DNA from: CAZXCQ01 sp964639275
GTDB lineage: Bacteria; Desulfobacterota; DSM-4660; Desulfatiglandales; Desulfatiglandaceae
Direction: 5' to 3'
Length of the DNA: 41,623 bases
Assembly (NCBI GenBank): GCA_964639275.1
Contig: CAZXCQ010000007.1
Coordinates: 1-41,623 of the forward strand
Shown piece after piece: positions 9,381 through 18,250 of this stretch. Under the pieces are notes generated by a model. That model searched no databases. It was not told the origin of the DNA and saw only the letters and a list, made by a program, of their open reading frames with translations. The stretch's first letter is position 1. Each line of letters begins with the position of its first letter. Made by a program: the position numbers and the translations under genes.

Positions 9381-10109
9381 ATGCTATCGGTAGAGGGGGT
9401 CTCTTCGGGATACGGAAGAATTCTCGCCATTCACGACGTGGATATCAATGTCAAAAAAGGGGAGGTGGTGGTCCTTATTGGGGCCAATGGAGCCGGAAAG
9501 AGTACCCTCCTGAGGACAATATCCGGGGCGTTGAGGCCAAGCAAAGGCCAAATAATCTTTCAGGGCCGGAAGATCAATGGGTATAAGCCCCATTTGATCG
9601 TAAAAATGGGGGTGGTTCAGATTCTGGAGGGTAGGGGAATTCTATCCCATATGACCGTAAGGGAAAATCTGGAAATGGGGGCCTATCTTCGATCTGACAA
9701 GGAGGCAATAGAGGAGGATCTGGTTCAAGTATTGGAAAAATTTCCCCATCTCAAAGAGCGTTTGAGCCAAAGTGCGGGCACTCTTTCAGGCGGCGAGCAA
9801 CAGATGTTAGCCATCGGCCGAAGCCTGATGGCAAGGCCACAGTTACTTCTTATGGATGAACCTTCGCTTGGACTCGCCCCTGTTATAGTGGAGTTCATCC
9901 TTGAGACGATCCACGATCTTCGTGTCAAAGACGGGTACACGATCCTACTGGTTGAGCAAAATGCCAATCAGGCCTTGGATGTGGCTGATCGCGGATACGT
10001 GTTGGAGACAGGACGGATCGTCACGGAAGGAAAGAGCCAAGAATTACGTGACAATGAACAGGTCCAGAGGGCCTACCTGGGTAAAGCTAGCGGATCCGCG
10101 CAGACCTAA
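9381..10109 (+). CDS. livF: ABC transporter ATP-binding protein LivF
   Basis: Second importer ATPase, 242 aa from ATG 9381; a GTG at 9372 overlapping the livG stop is an alternative start. Walker A GANGAGKST, signature LSGGEQQMLAIGRSLM, Walker B LLLMDEPSLGLAP and the H-loop-equivalent region ILLVEQNANQALD are all intact. An AAAAGGTG purine stretch lies 6-7 nt before the ATG. With LivG it forms the nucleotide-binding dimer beneath LivHM. Confidence 0.92.
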   Translation: MLSVEGVSSGYGRILAIHDVDINVKKGEVVVLIGANGAGKSTLLRTISGALRPSKGQIIFQGRKINGYKPHLIVKMGVVQILEGRGILSHMTVRENLEMGAYLRSDKEAIEEDLVQVLEKFPHLKERLSQSAGTLSGGEQQMLAIGRSLMARPQLLLMDEPSLGLAPVIVEFILETIHDLRVKDGYTILLVEQNANQALDVADRGYVLETGRIVTEGKSQELRDNEQVQRAYLGKASGSAQT

Positions 10110-10238
10110 CTTGCATGCTGAACCCTAAACTATAAACCTGTAAATGCTTACCTAATTTATTGAGTGGTAAGGGGGGTGATAAAAGAGAAGGTGAGGGGAT
10201 TTGACGCGGTTCAAATTAACTACATTAAGGAGGTTGCC

Positions 10239-11417
10239 ATGCGCAAAAAGAGATTTCTTGTGCCTTTAATGATGGTAACATTTTCCCTGTCCTTGGGCCT
10301 GATGTTCGCCACGCCATCCATGGCAGCAAAGCTTTATGGGGACAAGGTCAAGATTGGCGCTATCTATTCTACCTCAGGTGTCTGCGCAGAGTGGGGTATG
10401 GCTGCGAAGATAGCAGGGGACATTGCAGTCGAGGAGATCAATGCAGCAGGCGGTATTGGCGGGGTTCCCATAGAGATCACCTGGTATGACGTTGGGTGCA
10501 AGGCCGCTCCTGCCATCCCGGTTATCGAGAAACTCGCAAAGCAAGACATGGTCCTTGTGGTCAATGGGCCCTGTCAGAGTTCTGTGTGCGAGGTTATCTT
10601 CCCAAAACTCAACAGACTGAAACTTGTGCTTGTCTCATTTTGCTCTTCTAAACCGGGGCTGTCTGCCCTCAGCCCTTGGGCCTTCAGGAACACCCTGACA
10701 AGCGACAAACAGCTCGCGCCGGCCATAGAGAAATGGAAGGAAAAATACAATATCAAGACCGCAGTGATTCTTTACAACTCCGAAGATGCCGTTTCTACGG
10801 TGGAGGGGAAAAAGATCATGCCTGTCCTTTTCAAGAAATACGGCATAAAACTGCTCAAAATGTTCTCGTTCCAGACCCAGACCGTTGATTTTGCACCCTT
10901 TATGACCGAGATTAAGGCCCTCAAACCTGACGGAATAGCCGTTGGGAGCTGCTATGAACATGGAGCCAAGATAGCTATTGAAGCCCGCCGCCAGGGGATC
11001 AAGGCACCTATTCTTGGTGGAGCCTGTAACAGCACCCCCGGCCTGATCGAAATCGGGGGGGATGCCGTTGAAGGGTACTATGGTTCAACGGCGGCATGGG
11101 TGGAGGGTAATCCGGATCCCAGGATGGTCAAGTTCTTGGAGGAATTTAAAAAGCGATCTCCCGGTGGAAAGGCGCCTCCATATGGTGGACCGCGTTCTTA
11201 CGACAATATATACATCATCAAGAAGATCATAGAGGAAGAGGGGGTGACCAACAAACCCGAGGATCTCGAAAAAGATCGGGATAAGATACGACAAGGCTGG
11301 AAAAAGCTCAAGAACTATGATGGCATCTCCGGCATTACTACCATGGACGAAAATGGTGACGGGATCGGAGGAGTAAGGACACTGGTGGTCGAGCATGGTA
11401 AATTCGTCGCCAAATAG
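10239..11417 (+). CDS. livK: Periplasmic ligand-binding protein of LivK type
   Basis: 392-aa periplasmic-binding protein (peripla_BP_6 class). A signal peptide is clear: MRKKR, a hydrophobic core, then cleavage near ATPSMAA-KLYG. The mature part begins with KVKIGAIYSTSG and contains EEINAAGGIGG, the usual family start. ATG 10239 is preceded by AAGGAGG (10227-10233); the 129-nt spacer after livF may allow separate expression. The protein has several cysteines in the first domain, which is more than usual. A degenerate copy of its start region occurs at about 12305-12364. Confidence 0.9.
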   Translation: MRKKRFLVPLMMVTFSLSLGLMFATPSMAAKLYGDKVKIGAIYSTSGVCAEWGMAAKIAGDIAVEEINAAGGIGGVPIEITWYDVGCKAAPAIPVIEKLAKQDMVLVVNGPCQSSVCEVIFPKLNRLKLVLVSFCSSKPGLSALSPWAFRNTLTSDKQLAPAIEKWKEKYNIKTAVILYNSEDAVSTVEGKKIMPVLFKKYGIKLLKMFSFQTQTVDFAPFMTEIKALKPDGIAVGSCYEHGAKIAIEARRQGIKAPILGGACNSTPGLIEIGGDAVEGYYGSTAAWVEGNPDPRMVKFLEEFKKRSPGGKAPPYGGPRSYDNIYIIKKIIEEEGVTNKPEDLEKDRDKIRQGWKKLKNYDGISGITTMDENGDGIGGVRTLVVEHGKFVAK

Positions 11418-11800
11418 GGGATATGGATCACATGAATCGCCCTTAATGCGATTTACCTATTCACAATAACGATTCTCTATCTTTGCCACGTCCATCAGAT
11501 CACCCCGAATTTCGCAAGGGTGTTTGTTGAGCCCATGCATTTCGACCTTTGCTGGGAGAACCGGATAACCGAATAGAGGAAGGAAATCCCTTGCAAGGCC
11601 TTACAATTTGCGGTTTTCCGGTAAGACTTGCGAAATTCCGGATCAATAATCTGGAAAAGACAGCTTTGGCAGTCGGCTAGACATTTTTTCGCCTGGCATA
11701 TTGAAATTCATTCTTATTTTTATTCGGTCATGGGCGCCTCTTTTTTAAGAGACACCCGTGACCAAAATTTGAGGCTTTTTCAGCCGTGGCGGTCCGGCAG
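11418..11800 (+). other. Intergenic zone without a recognisable gene, with a long hairpin
   Basis: No convincing coding sequence: a 62-codon frame at 11628 has no family features or ribosome-binding site. The main structure is an inverted repeat at 11726-11763. Its arms GGTCATGGG and CCCGTGACC (one G-T wobble) enclose a second stem CTCTT/AAGAG around a T-rich tip. No U-tract follows, so it is not a canonical terminator, although a role in ending the liv transcript is possible. Confidence 0.45.
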
Positions 11801-12111
11801 GGCTATAGAGAAATAATGGAGGTCGTTTCCTCTCTCTCGCAAATAAAGCGAAGCGGGATATGCCCATCCTCGTTTTAAAACCCGGAAGGACACAGACATG
11901 TGCAAAGGCGTCTGCTTCACATACGGGTTCGCTTGCCCTTGACGATACTATTGTTGATCACGCATTTCGCCAGTACGGCATTACCCGTGCTTACGATCTG
12001 GAAGAGTTCCTGGAGTTCATGAAGGCATTTTCATACCAGCCGTTTCCCAAGGGAAACCGGATCGGTATTGTGACCTTCAGCGGTGCCAACGGAGTGATGG
12101 CATCGCAATGA
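11801..12111 (+). pseudogene. Truncated ADP-forming acyl-CoA synthetase remnant
   Basis: A stretch encoding MPILVLKPGRT, then ASHTGSLALDD with the phosphohistidine-type SHTG motif, then FRQYGITRAYDLEEFLEF and GIVTFSGANGVMASQ. This is the middle of an ADP-forming acetate/acyl-CoA synthetase, comparable with the same region of the intact gene at 19039-21219 but clearly diverged from it. Upstream, the frame carrying GYREIME (801-, shifted by one base) continues the same family pattern, indicating a frameshift. The CoA-binding N-terminus and the ATP-grasp half are missing, and the frame stops at 12109 in the middle of the conserved GVMA segment. It lies next to the scaffold gap, so some of the truncation could be an assembly effect. 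Confidence 0.75.
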
Positions 12112-12127
12112 TAACAACTGGCGTGTT
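12073..12127 (+). repeat. 55-nt exact duplicate, left of the assembly gap
   Basis: These 55 bases are identical to 12228-12282 on the other side of the 100-N run. The duplication ends exactly at the N boundary on the left and begins exactly at it on the right. That is the pattern expected of contig ends sharing a k-mer overlap, not of a biological repeat. Confidence 0.85.
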
Positions 12128-12227
12128 NNNNNNNNNNNNNNNNNNNNNNNNNNNNNNNNNNNNNNNNNNNNNNNNNNNNNNNNNNNNNNNNNNNNNNNNN
12201 NNNNNNNNNNNNNNNNNNNNNNNNNNN
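12128..12227. other. Scaffold gap (100 N)
   Basis: Exactly 100 N, a common placeholder length. Because the flanks share 55 identical bases, the true gap may be zero or negative in length, or may hide a repeat or collapsed segment. Confidence 0.98.
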
Positions 12228-12282
12228 ACCTTCAGCGGTGCCAACGGAGTGATGGCATCGCAATGATAACAACTGGCGTGTT
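12228..12282 (+). repeat. 55-nt exact duplicate, right of the assembly gap
   Basis: Identical to 12073-12127; it repeats the last codons of the acyl-CoA synthetase remnant (GANGVMASQ-stop). Probably a contig-end overlap. Confidence 0.85.
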
Positions 12283-12304
12283 GGGGATTATTTTGGGAAG
12301 TTAC

Positions 12305-12364
12305 TTTAGATTAACTAAATAGTGAGGTTGCCATAAGGAAAAGATTTCTTGTGCCTTTTATCCT
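12305..12364 (+). pseudogene. Decayed copy of the livK start region
   Basis: Aligns with 10211-10270. Shared blocks are ATTAACTA, GAGGTTGCCAT and AAGATTTCTTGTGCCTTT (AGAGATTTCTTGTGCCTTT in livK). In this copy the start codon is destroyed (CCATAAGG instead of CCATGCGC) and the similarity ends after the first signal-peptide codons. It is therefore a remnant of a second binding-protein gene or of a local duplication. Confidence 0.65.
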
Positions 12365-12425
12365 GAGATACGGAAGGGACACAAAAAAGTTTTGACCGAT
12401 CACCTTCAGAGAAAGGAGAGAAACC

Positions 12426-13436
12426 ATGGTAAAAACCATCACCAAATGTAGGTTATTCATTCTGATAATCGCCTTTGTATGCTTCATTGTAACCATGCCG
12501 GCCCCCTCCCCGGCCAAACAGCCGGTACAACTCAAACTGGCCTCTTTCAAGATCGGAAGCGGCTGGTTTGTCATGGCCGGTGTCATGGCCGATATTTTCA
12601 AAAGAAGCCTCCCGCCTGGCTCTATAGTGGACGCCCTTCCAAAGTCCGGTGGTATAGGAAATCCGAAACTGCTTGGTCTAAAGAAGGCAGAGATCGGGTT
12701 CGCTTTTCCAATGACAGCCAATTGGGCCTGGAATGGAGTCTACCGTTACGATAAAAAGATCCGGAATATTCGGGCGATTGCAGGGGGATTGGATAGCTAC
12801 TGGGTTCTAAGCGCCGTGAAAGCGGATAAAGGGATAAACAGCTGGGCAGATATGAAATCCAAGAAAATGGGTCTTCGGATCTGCACCCAGTCGAAGGGCT
12901 CCTTGAGCGAGTTTGCGGCCAGGCAAGTCCTGAAGGAATATGGGATCTCCTATCAAGACCTGAAGGGATGGGGGGGAGATATCTTGATGAAGGGATTTAA
13001 GGAGATGGTTCCGGCCCTGAAGGAAGGCGCTATTGATGGCTTCCTGATGATGGCCACTCCATTTCACCCAACGTGGACTGAAGCGTCCATCTCCCGACCT
13101 CTTAGGTTTTTGTCCATGGAAGATACTATTTTGGGACAACTGGAGAGTAAATATGGCTACACCAAGTCGATCGTCCCCGCAGGGATGTTCACGGGGCTGC
13201 AAAAGGATGTGGTGACCATTGGCTTTCCTACCTGTCTCTTGGTCCGGGAAGATATCTCTTCTGAGGTGGTCTATACCCTCTTAAAAGCCATGGTACAAAA
13301 CAAGGAAAAAATCCAGGCTGCCTATAAGAGCTTTAAGGCATTCGACCCAAAGACTGCATGGAAGCCAGAAAAGGTTGGAGGGGTCCCCCTTCATCCTGGT
13401 GCTGAGAAGTACTACAAAGAGATGGGTTGGAAATAA
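12426..13436 (+). CDS. TAXI-family TRAP transporter solute-binding protein
   Basis: 336-aa extracytoplasmic binding protein. A signal peptide (MVKTITKCR followed by a hydrophobic stretch ending near PSPAKQ) precedes a mature start LKLASFKIGSGWFVMAG, which matches the G-x-G-G-x-W/F-type opening of TAXI proteins. Further family-like segments are GGIGNPKLLGLKKAEIGFA and AIDGFLMMATPFHP. A GAAAGGAGAG ribosome-binding site precedes the ATG. The fused TRAP permease is 120 nt downstream, so together they form a complete sodium- or proton-driven importer for an organic acid. The ligand is unknown. Confidence 0.9.
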   Translation: MVKTITKCRLFILIIAFVCFIVTMPAPSPAKQPVQLKLASFKIGSGWFVMAGVMADIFKRSLPPGSIVDALPKSGGIGNPKLLGLKKAEIGFAFPMTANWAWNGVYRYDKKIRNIRAIAGGLDSYWVLSAVKADKGINSWADMKSKKMGLRICTQSKGSLSEFAARQVLKEYGISYQDLKGWGGDILMKGFKEMVPALKEGAIDGFLMMATPFHPTWTEASISRPLRFLSMEDTILGQLESKYGYTKSIVPAGMFTGLQKDVVTIGFPTCLLVREDISSEVVYTLLKAMVQNKEKIQAAYKSFKAFDPKTAWKPEKVGGVPLHPGAEKYYKEMGWK

Positions 13437-13556
13437 TGCAAGTTTCCTACTTATCGGAGGTCCCCTTTTACGTGTGGTCACGGACGGGAAGAGCTAGATG
13501 GTCACTGCCAGAAGGTCTTTCCTTTCGAGTTTCTATAGGATAAACAGGATGAGTGG

Positions 13557-15587
13557 ATGGAATTAAGACTCGAAAAGGTTCGGTATTTTCTGGCAGGGGC
13601 CATAGCCATCTGCTGGTCCCTCTTTCAGATTTACGGGGCCTGGGATGTCACCCTGGACACCCTAATCTTGAGGGCCGCTCACGTCGGTTTTGCCCTCTCT
13701 CTTGCCTTCCTCCTGAATCCCACTTTTAAGTCCAGACCCAGGCTCTCTCTTGCTATCGATACTATCTTCATGCTGCTGGGGATCGGGGTCGGTCTTCATA
13801 TTATTACAAATTTCGATCGCATTATTCAGAGAATTGTATCCGTTGACGAAATGACCTTTGGCGATCTCTTTTTTGGCTTCATAGCGGTGCCGTTGATCCT
13901 GGAGGCGACCCGAAGGACGGTGCGAGCCGCCTTGGCCATTGTGGGAACCTGCTTTTGCATTTATGCCCTGTCCGGCCCCTATCTATTCGGTACGTTAAAA
14001 CATTCTGCAGCAGACATATATGAATGGGTTGAGTATCTCTACCTCACATCTGACGGCATCTTTGGGGTCCCCACTGGTGTCTCCGCCACTTTTGTCTTCC
14101 TCTTCATCCTCTTTGTTGCCTTTCTTAAAAGGACCCAGGTAAGCCAGTTTTACCTTGATCTGGCCTTCGCGGTCACGGGCCGTTCCCGGGGTGGGGCAGC
14201 CAAGGCATCGGTTGTGGCCTCCAGTTTTTTTGGCACGATCTCTGGCAGCGCTGTGGCCAACACCGTGGGAACAGGGAGTTTTACCATCCCGTTGATTATC
14301 CAATCGGGTTACAGGCGGCATTTTGCAGGGGCTGTGGAGGCACTCGCTTCAACAGGAGGGCAGCTCATGCCTCCCATCATGGGTGCAGCCGCCTTTGTTA
14401 TGGCCGAGTTAACCGGGACCCCTTACTGGGACATTTGCAAATCGGCTGCCTTTCCGGCCCTTCTCCTTTATGGGGCGGTCTTCTTCATGATTCATTTGGA
14501 GGCACTTAAGACGGGCCTAAAGGGCTTGGAGAAAGAGGAACTGCCCAACTTGAGGCTGACTTTAAAAAAGGGCAGCTACAAGATACTTCCAGTTGTGGTC
14601 CTCATCACCTTCCTTGCTCTTGATTACACCGTCACCAAAGCCGCCCTCGTGGCGATCCTGTCCACACTGGTCGTCTTTCTGTTCGATCGCAAAAGCGTGG
14701 AATTCTTTGCATCCGTCGGAACGGAGTCCAAAATGGGGCCCAGGGATCTTTTCAATGCCTTAACGAAGGGATTGGGCTCAGCGCTGGTAGGTCTTGGAAA
14801 GACCCTGGATCAGGGTGCGAAGATGGCAGTCAATGTTGCAGTTGCTTGTATCTGCGCTGGAATTATTGTTGGTGTGATTACCCTCTCCGGTTTTGGTCTC
14901 CGATTCTCGAGCATGATAAGTGCATTCTCAGGCGGCAATCTTCTCCTTGCCCTGTTGCTGGTCGCCATGTGCTCCATCATCCTGGGGATGGGGATGTCCA
15001 CTACTGCGGATTACATTACGGTATCCACCTTAGCCGTACCTGCTCTCTATATGTTAGGGGTCACTCCCCTTTCAGCCCACATGTTCGCCATGTACTTCGC
15101 CTGCCTGTCTATGATCAGTCCTCCCGTTGCGTTAGCTGCTTATGCTGCAGCAGGGATTGCACAGACAGGACCGTGGCGGGTCTGTTTCACCGCTATGAGA
15201 CTCGGGATCGTGGCCTACCTGATCCCATTCATGTTCGCATACAACCCGGCACTACTCATGGTCGGGCCTCTTGCAGAGGTGGTATGGGCATGCGTGACTG
15301 CGCTGATTGGCGTGGTTGCGCTATCCGGAGCAACCATGGGTTTTCTATTCAAGGCGATACCACCCCTTGAGAGAGTTCTGCTGGGAGGGGCAGGGATTGC
15401 TTTGATTTTTCCTGGAGTAAGCAGCGACTATGTAGGAATACCCCTGACCGCAATGGTGCTCGCACGGAATTATTTCACAAGAAAGAGAGAGCATGCTTCA
15501 CCAACTGCTGGGGGTATCAAGAAGACGACTATAGCACATTCGGGAATTGGTGGTGAAAGGGAAGTAGGTCGATCCCCTGTGCCCTGA
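13557..15587 (+). CDS. TRAP transporter fused permease (DctQM type)
   Basis: 676-aa polytopic membrane protein in which the small (Q) and large (M) TRAP subunits are fused, as is usual for TAXI systems. The N-terminal ~150 residues hold four or more helices. The DctM part contains FGTISGSAVANTVGTGSFTIP and ASTGGQLMPPIMGAAAFVMAE, both diagnostic, and later GMGMSTTADYITVSTLAVPAL. The C-terminal tail after about residue 650 is polar and basic. It follows the TAXI binding protein and precedes UbiD, linking uptake to decarboxylation. Confidence 0.93.
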   Translation: MELRLEKVRYFLAGAIAICWSLFQIYGAWDVTLDTLILRAAHVGFALSLAFLLNPTFKSRPRLSLAIDTIFMLLGIGVGLHIITNFDRIIQRIVSVDEMTFGDLFFGFIAVPLILEATRRTVRAALAIVGTCFCIYALSGPYLFGTLKHSAADIYEWVEYLYLTSDGIFGVPTGVSATFVFLFILFVAFLKRTQVSQFYLDLAFAVTGRSRGGAAKASVVASSFFGTISGSAVANTVGTGSFTIPLIIQSGYRRHFAGAVEALASTGGQLMPPIMGAAAFVMAELTGTPYWDICKSAAFPALLLYGAVFFMIHLEALKTGLKGLEKEELPNLRLTLKKGSYKILPVVVLITFLALDYTVTKAALVAILSTLVVFLFDRKSVEFFASVGTESKMGPRDLFNALTKGLGSALVGLGKTLDQGAKMAVNVAVACICAGIIVGVITLSGFGLRFSSMISAFSGGNLLLALLLVAMCSIILGMGMSTTADYITVSTLAVPALYMLGVTPLSAHMFAMYFACLSMISPPVALAAYAAAGIAQTGPWRVCFTAMRLGIVAYLIPFMFAYNPALLMVGPLAEVVWACVTALIGVVALSGATMGFLFKAIPPLERVLLGGAGIALIFPGVSSDYVGIPLTAMVLARNYFTRKREHASPTAGGIKKTTIAHSGIGGEREVGRSPVP

Positions 15588-15876
15588 AGTGCCTTTATTT
15601 CAGAAGTAAGAAAGAATAACGCTATTATTTGATCTGCCGTAACCCTTCACGGGTTCAAAGGCGCAGGGGTTCATTGCCGGCGTATTGGCAAGCATGTGGC
15701 AAAGCCAGCATGTTTTACGAGGACTCCAGGTCTTCGATCTTGTCCTTTTCCTTAATCCTAAATTCCGATTCATCGGTAAACCCGGTCGAAGATCCCGCCG
15801 GCCGGGGAACCTGTGAACGCTTACGGTCTGCCAAACGCCTAAGACTTCAATGATACGCCATAATGGGAGTCGAGTG

Positions 15877-17241
15877 ATGAGTGAAGATTTCAGGGGCTTT
15901 TTGAAGGAGATGGAGGTGACAGGGGAGGGCGGCTTTATCCGAATCAAAAAAGAAGCAGATGCGCGATATGAGATTGCCGCGATCGTGACGAAACTGGAGA
16001 GGGCAAAGAAGGTTCCACTCCTTCTGTTCGAAAATGTGAAAGGGACATCGATGCCTGTGGTTGTCAACTGTTATGCCACGCGGGGTCGAGTCGCAAGGGG
16101 AATCGGTGTATCAAAGGAAGATTTGGGGAAGAGGGTCAATGATGCCTACATGAACCCCATTCCTCCTGTCGAGGTCTCAAGCGGACCGGTTCAAGAGGTC
16201 GTCCTTGCGGGCGATGAACTGGATCTACGCAAGCTCCCGGCCATGATGTACCATGATACGGACGGCGGATCCTATATCACCGCGGGAATTGTCTTTGCAA
16301 AGGATCCGGACACGGGTGTTTTTAACCTCAGTTATAATCGTTTAATGGTTAAAGGAAGAGACCGGATCGGTATCTTCATGACCGTCGGCAAACACCTCAA
16401 TTCCCTATACTCTAAGATGGAGGAACAAGGTAGGTCCCTTGAGATTGCAGTGGCTATCGGAAATCATCCTGCCTGGGCAATTGGTGCCCTGGCAATCGGA
16501 CCCTACGAGGAGGAAGAGCTGGGCATCGTTGGGGCACTCAAGGGAAGTCCCTTGGAGATGGTCAGATGCAAGACCGTGGATTCCATGGTCCCCGCCGGGG
16601 CTGAAATGGTCCTGGAAGGGGAGATCAAGCCATTCACCAGGGAAAAGGAAGGGCCCTTTGGCGAGTTTACGGGCTACGCCACTCGCGCTGGCATGAACCC
16701 GGTCCTTTGCCTCAAGGCGATCACTCACCGCAATAATCCGATCTATCAGGATATCTGCGGGGGGCAGCACAGGGAACACCTCATCATGGCGACCATCCCC
16801 ATGGAGGCCAACTACCTCAGAGCCGTAAAGGGAGCGGTCCCTGAGGTGGAGGCGGTTCGGGTGCCGGCACCTTTCACACTCATTATCTCAATGAGGAAGA
16901 AATATGAAGGTCAGGCCCGCACAGCTATGCTGGCCGCGTTCAATGCAGACCTCTATCTCAAGCACGCCATAGTGGTAGATCACGATATACGAATTTCAGA
17001 TCTCCAGCACGTGCTCTGGGCCATTGCCACGAGGGTTCAGGCAGAGAGGGACATCTTCATTGTTCCACGTGTTCGTGGGTCCGCCCTTGACCCCTCGGCA
17101 GATCCCCTTGGTGTGGTGGACAAGATGGGAATCGACGCGACAGCCAAACCGAGTCTGGATCGATTTGCCCCTGTCAATAGGGTGCCCAACGAGGTATTGG
17201 AACGAATAAGATTAGAGGATTACATTGGAAATGGCGGTTAA
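15877..17241 (+). CDS. UbiD-family prenylated-FMN decarboxylase
   Basis: 454-aa UbiD-like (de)carboxylase that uses prenylated FMN and Mn. The arginine of YNRLMVKGRDRIGI and the acidic catalytic pair in EGPFGEFTGY match the Arg-Glu-Glu set of the family. The C-terminal IVVDHDIRISD region is also typical. ATG 15877 is chosen because GGGAG (15865-15869) sits 7 nt upstream and the following SEDFRGFLKEME fits the family start; an in-frame ATG at 15850 lacks such a site. No ubiX-type prenyltransferase gene is present in the window. Neighbouring TRAP and CoA-transferase genes suggest an aromatic or unsaturated carboxylic acid substrate (inference). Confidence 0.92.
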   Translation: MSEDFRGFLKEMEVTGEGGFIRIKKEADARYEIAAIVTKLERAKKVPLLLFENVKGTSMPVVVNCYATRGRVARGIGVSKEDLGKRVNDAYMNPIPPVEVSSGPVQEVVLAGDELDLRKLPAMMYHDTDGGSYITAGIVFAKDPDTGVFNLSYNRLMVKGRDRIGIFMTVGKHLNSLYSKMEEQGRSLEIAVAIGNHPAWAIGALAIGPYEEEELGIVGALKGSPLEMVRCKTVDSMVPAGAEMVLEGEIKPFTREKEGPFGEFTGYATRAGMNPVLCLKAITHRNNPIYQDICGGQHREHLIMATIPMEANYLRAVKGAVPEVEAVRVPAPFTLIISMRKKYEGQARTAMLAAFNADLYLKHAIVVDHDIRISDLQHVLWAIATRVQAERDIFIVPRVRGSALDPSADPLGVVDKMGIDATAKPSLDRFAPVNRVPNEVLERIRLEDYIGNGG

Positions 17242-17296
17242 GAATCGTGGGGCAGGAGGAAGAAATATCAAGAATTTTCACAGGAGGATTTGATTC

Positions 17297-18250
17297 ATGG
17301 TAAAGCCCTATAAAGATCTAAGGGAAGTGATGGATAAGAAAGACAGAGGACTGCGTGAGAAGGTGATGTCCCTGAAAGAGGCCGTTGGGATCATCAAGGA
17401 TGGAGATCATGTTGCCGCTGGGGGTTGTCACTACTCCCGGACACCTATGGCTGCTATTTGGGAAATCATCCGTCAAAAGAAAAAACATCTGGTTTATTCC
17501 AGGAGCATTACATCCACCGAGGGGGACCTCCTTTTAGTGGCCGAGGTTACCAAACACGTGGTGACAAGTTGGTTCAGCCCTGGGGTCACATGGGGTGTTT
17601 CCCGTGTGATGCGTCATTACATCCAGGAAGGCCTTGCCGTTTTCGAGGAATGGAGCCATATGACCCTTGGTCTACGGTATAGGGCAGGGGCAATGGCAAT
17701 TCCCTTTATCCCTGCAAGAGCCTTGCTGGGCTCTGACCTCTATCCAAGGCTTCCTGAGATCAAAGAGATGGAATGTCCCTATACAGGAGAGAAGCTGGTC
17801 TTGGTACCGGCCCTGAACCCTGACGTGGCCATCCTCCACACCCAACGTTGTGATTCCTATGGCAATGTACAGAGCGAAGGAATCCCCTTTATGGATCAAG
17901 ACATCGCACTGGCTGCCGACAAGGTCATTATTACGACGGAGAGGATCGTAAGTAACGATCAGATCCGGAGATCACCCGACCGGACAACCATCCCATTTTT
18001 CTGTGTGGATGCGGTAGTAGAGGTACCTTACGGTTGTCTGCCCCACGAGTGTTATGGACAATATGAGCCCGATTTCAGAAATATGGATAAATACGTGAAG
18101 ACCATGATGGAGAAGGGACCTGATGGTGTGAAGGAATATCTGGACCAATACGTATTTGGTCCTGCAACTTGGAACGACTACTTAGAGATGTTGGGATTCA
18201 AGAATATTCTGGAGGCGACAGTCCAGGGAAGGGGGGTTTACAATGACTAA
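17297..18250 (+). CDS. Glutaconate-type CoA-transferase, subunit A
   Basis: 317-aa alpha subunit of a family I CoA-transferase (GctA/IpdA-like). Visible segments include SLKEAVGIIKDGDHVAAGGCHYSRTPMAA with short interruptions, VALHTQR-like VAILHTQRCDSYGNVQSEG and ALAADKVIITTERIVSND. An AGGAGG site precedes the ATG. It overlaps the beta-subunit gene by eight bases, which supports coupled synthesis of the heteromer. It exchanges CoA between acyl groups; the acceptor is unknown. An IpdAB-like hydrolase or lyase activity is an alternative for this family. Confidence 0.88.
   Translation: MVKPYKDLREVMDKKDRGLREKVMSLKEAVGIIKDGDHVAAGGCHYSRTPMAAIWEIIRQKKKHLVYSRSITSTEGDLLLVAEVTKHVVTSWFSPGVTWGVSRVMRHYIQEGLAVFEEWSHMTLGLRYRAGAMAIPFIPARALLGSDLYPRLPEIKEMECPYTGEKLVLVPALNPDVAILHTQRCDSYGNVQSEGIPFMDQDIALAADKVIITTERIVSNDQIRRSPDRTTIPFFCVDAVVEVPYGCLPHECYGQYEPDFRNMDKYVKTMMEKGPDGVKEYLDQYVFGPATWNDYLEMLGFKNILEATVQGRGVYND

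Noticed and set aside
11628..11816. 62-codon plus-strand frame
   Set aside because: It crosses a long hairpin and the frameshifted synthetase remnant, lacks a ribosome-binding site and has no family features.
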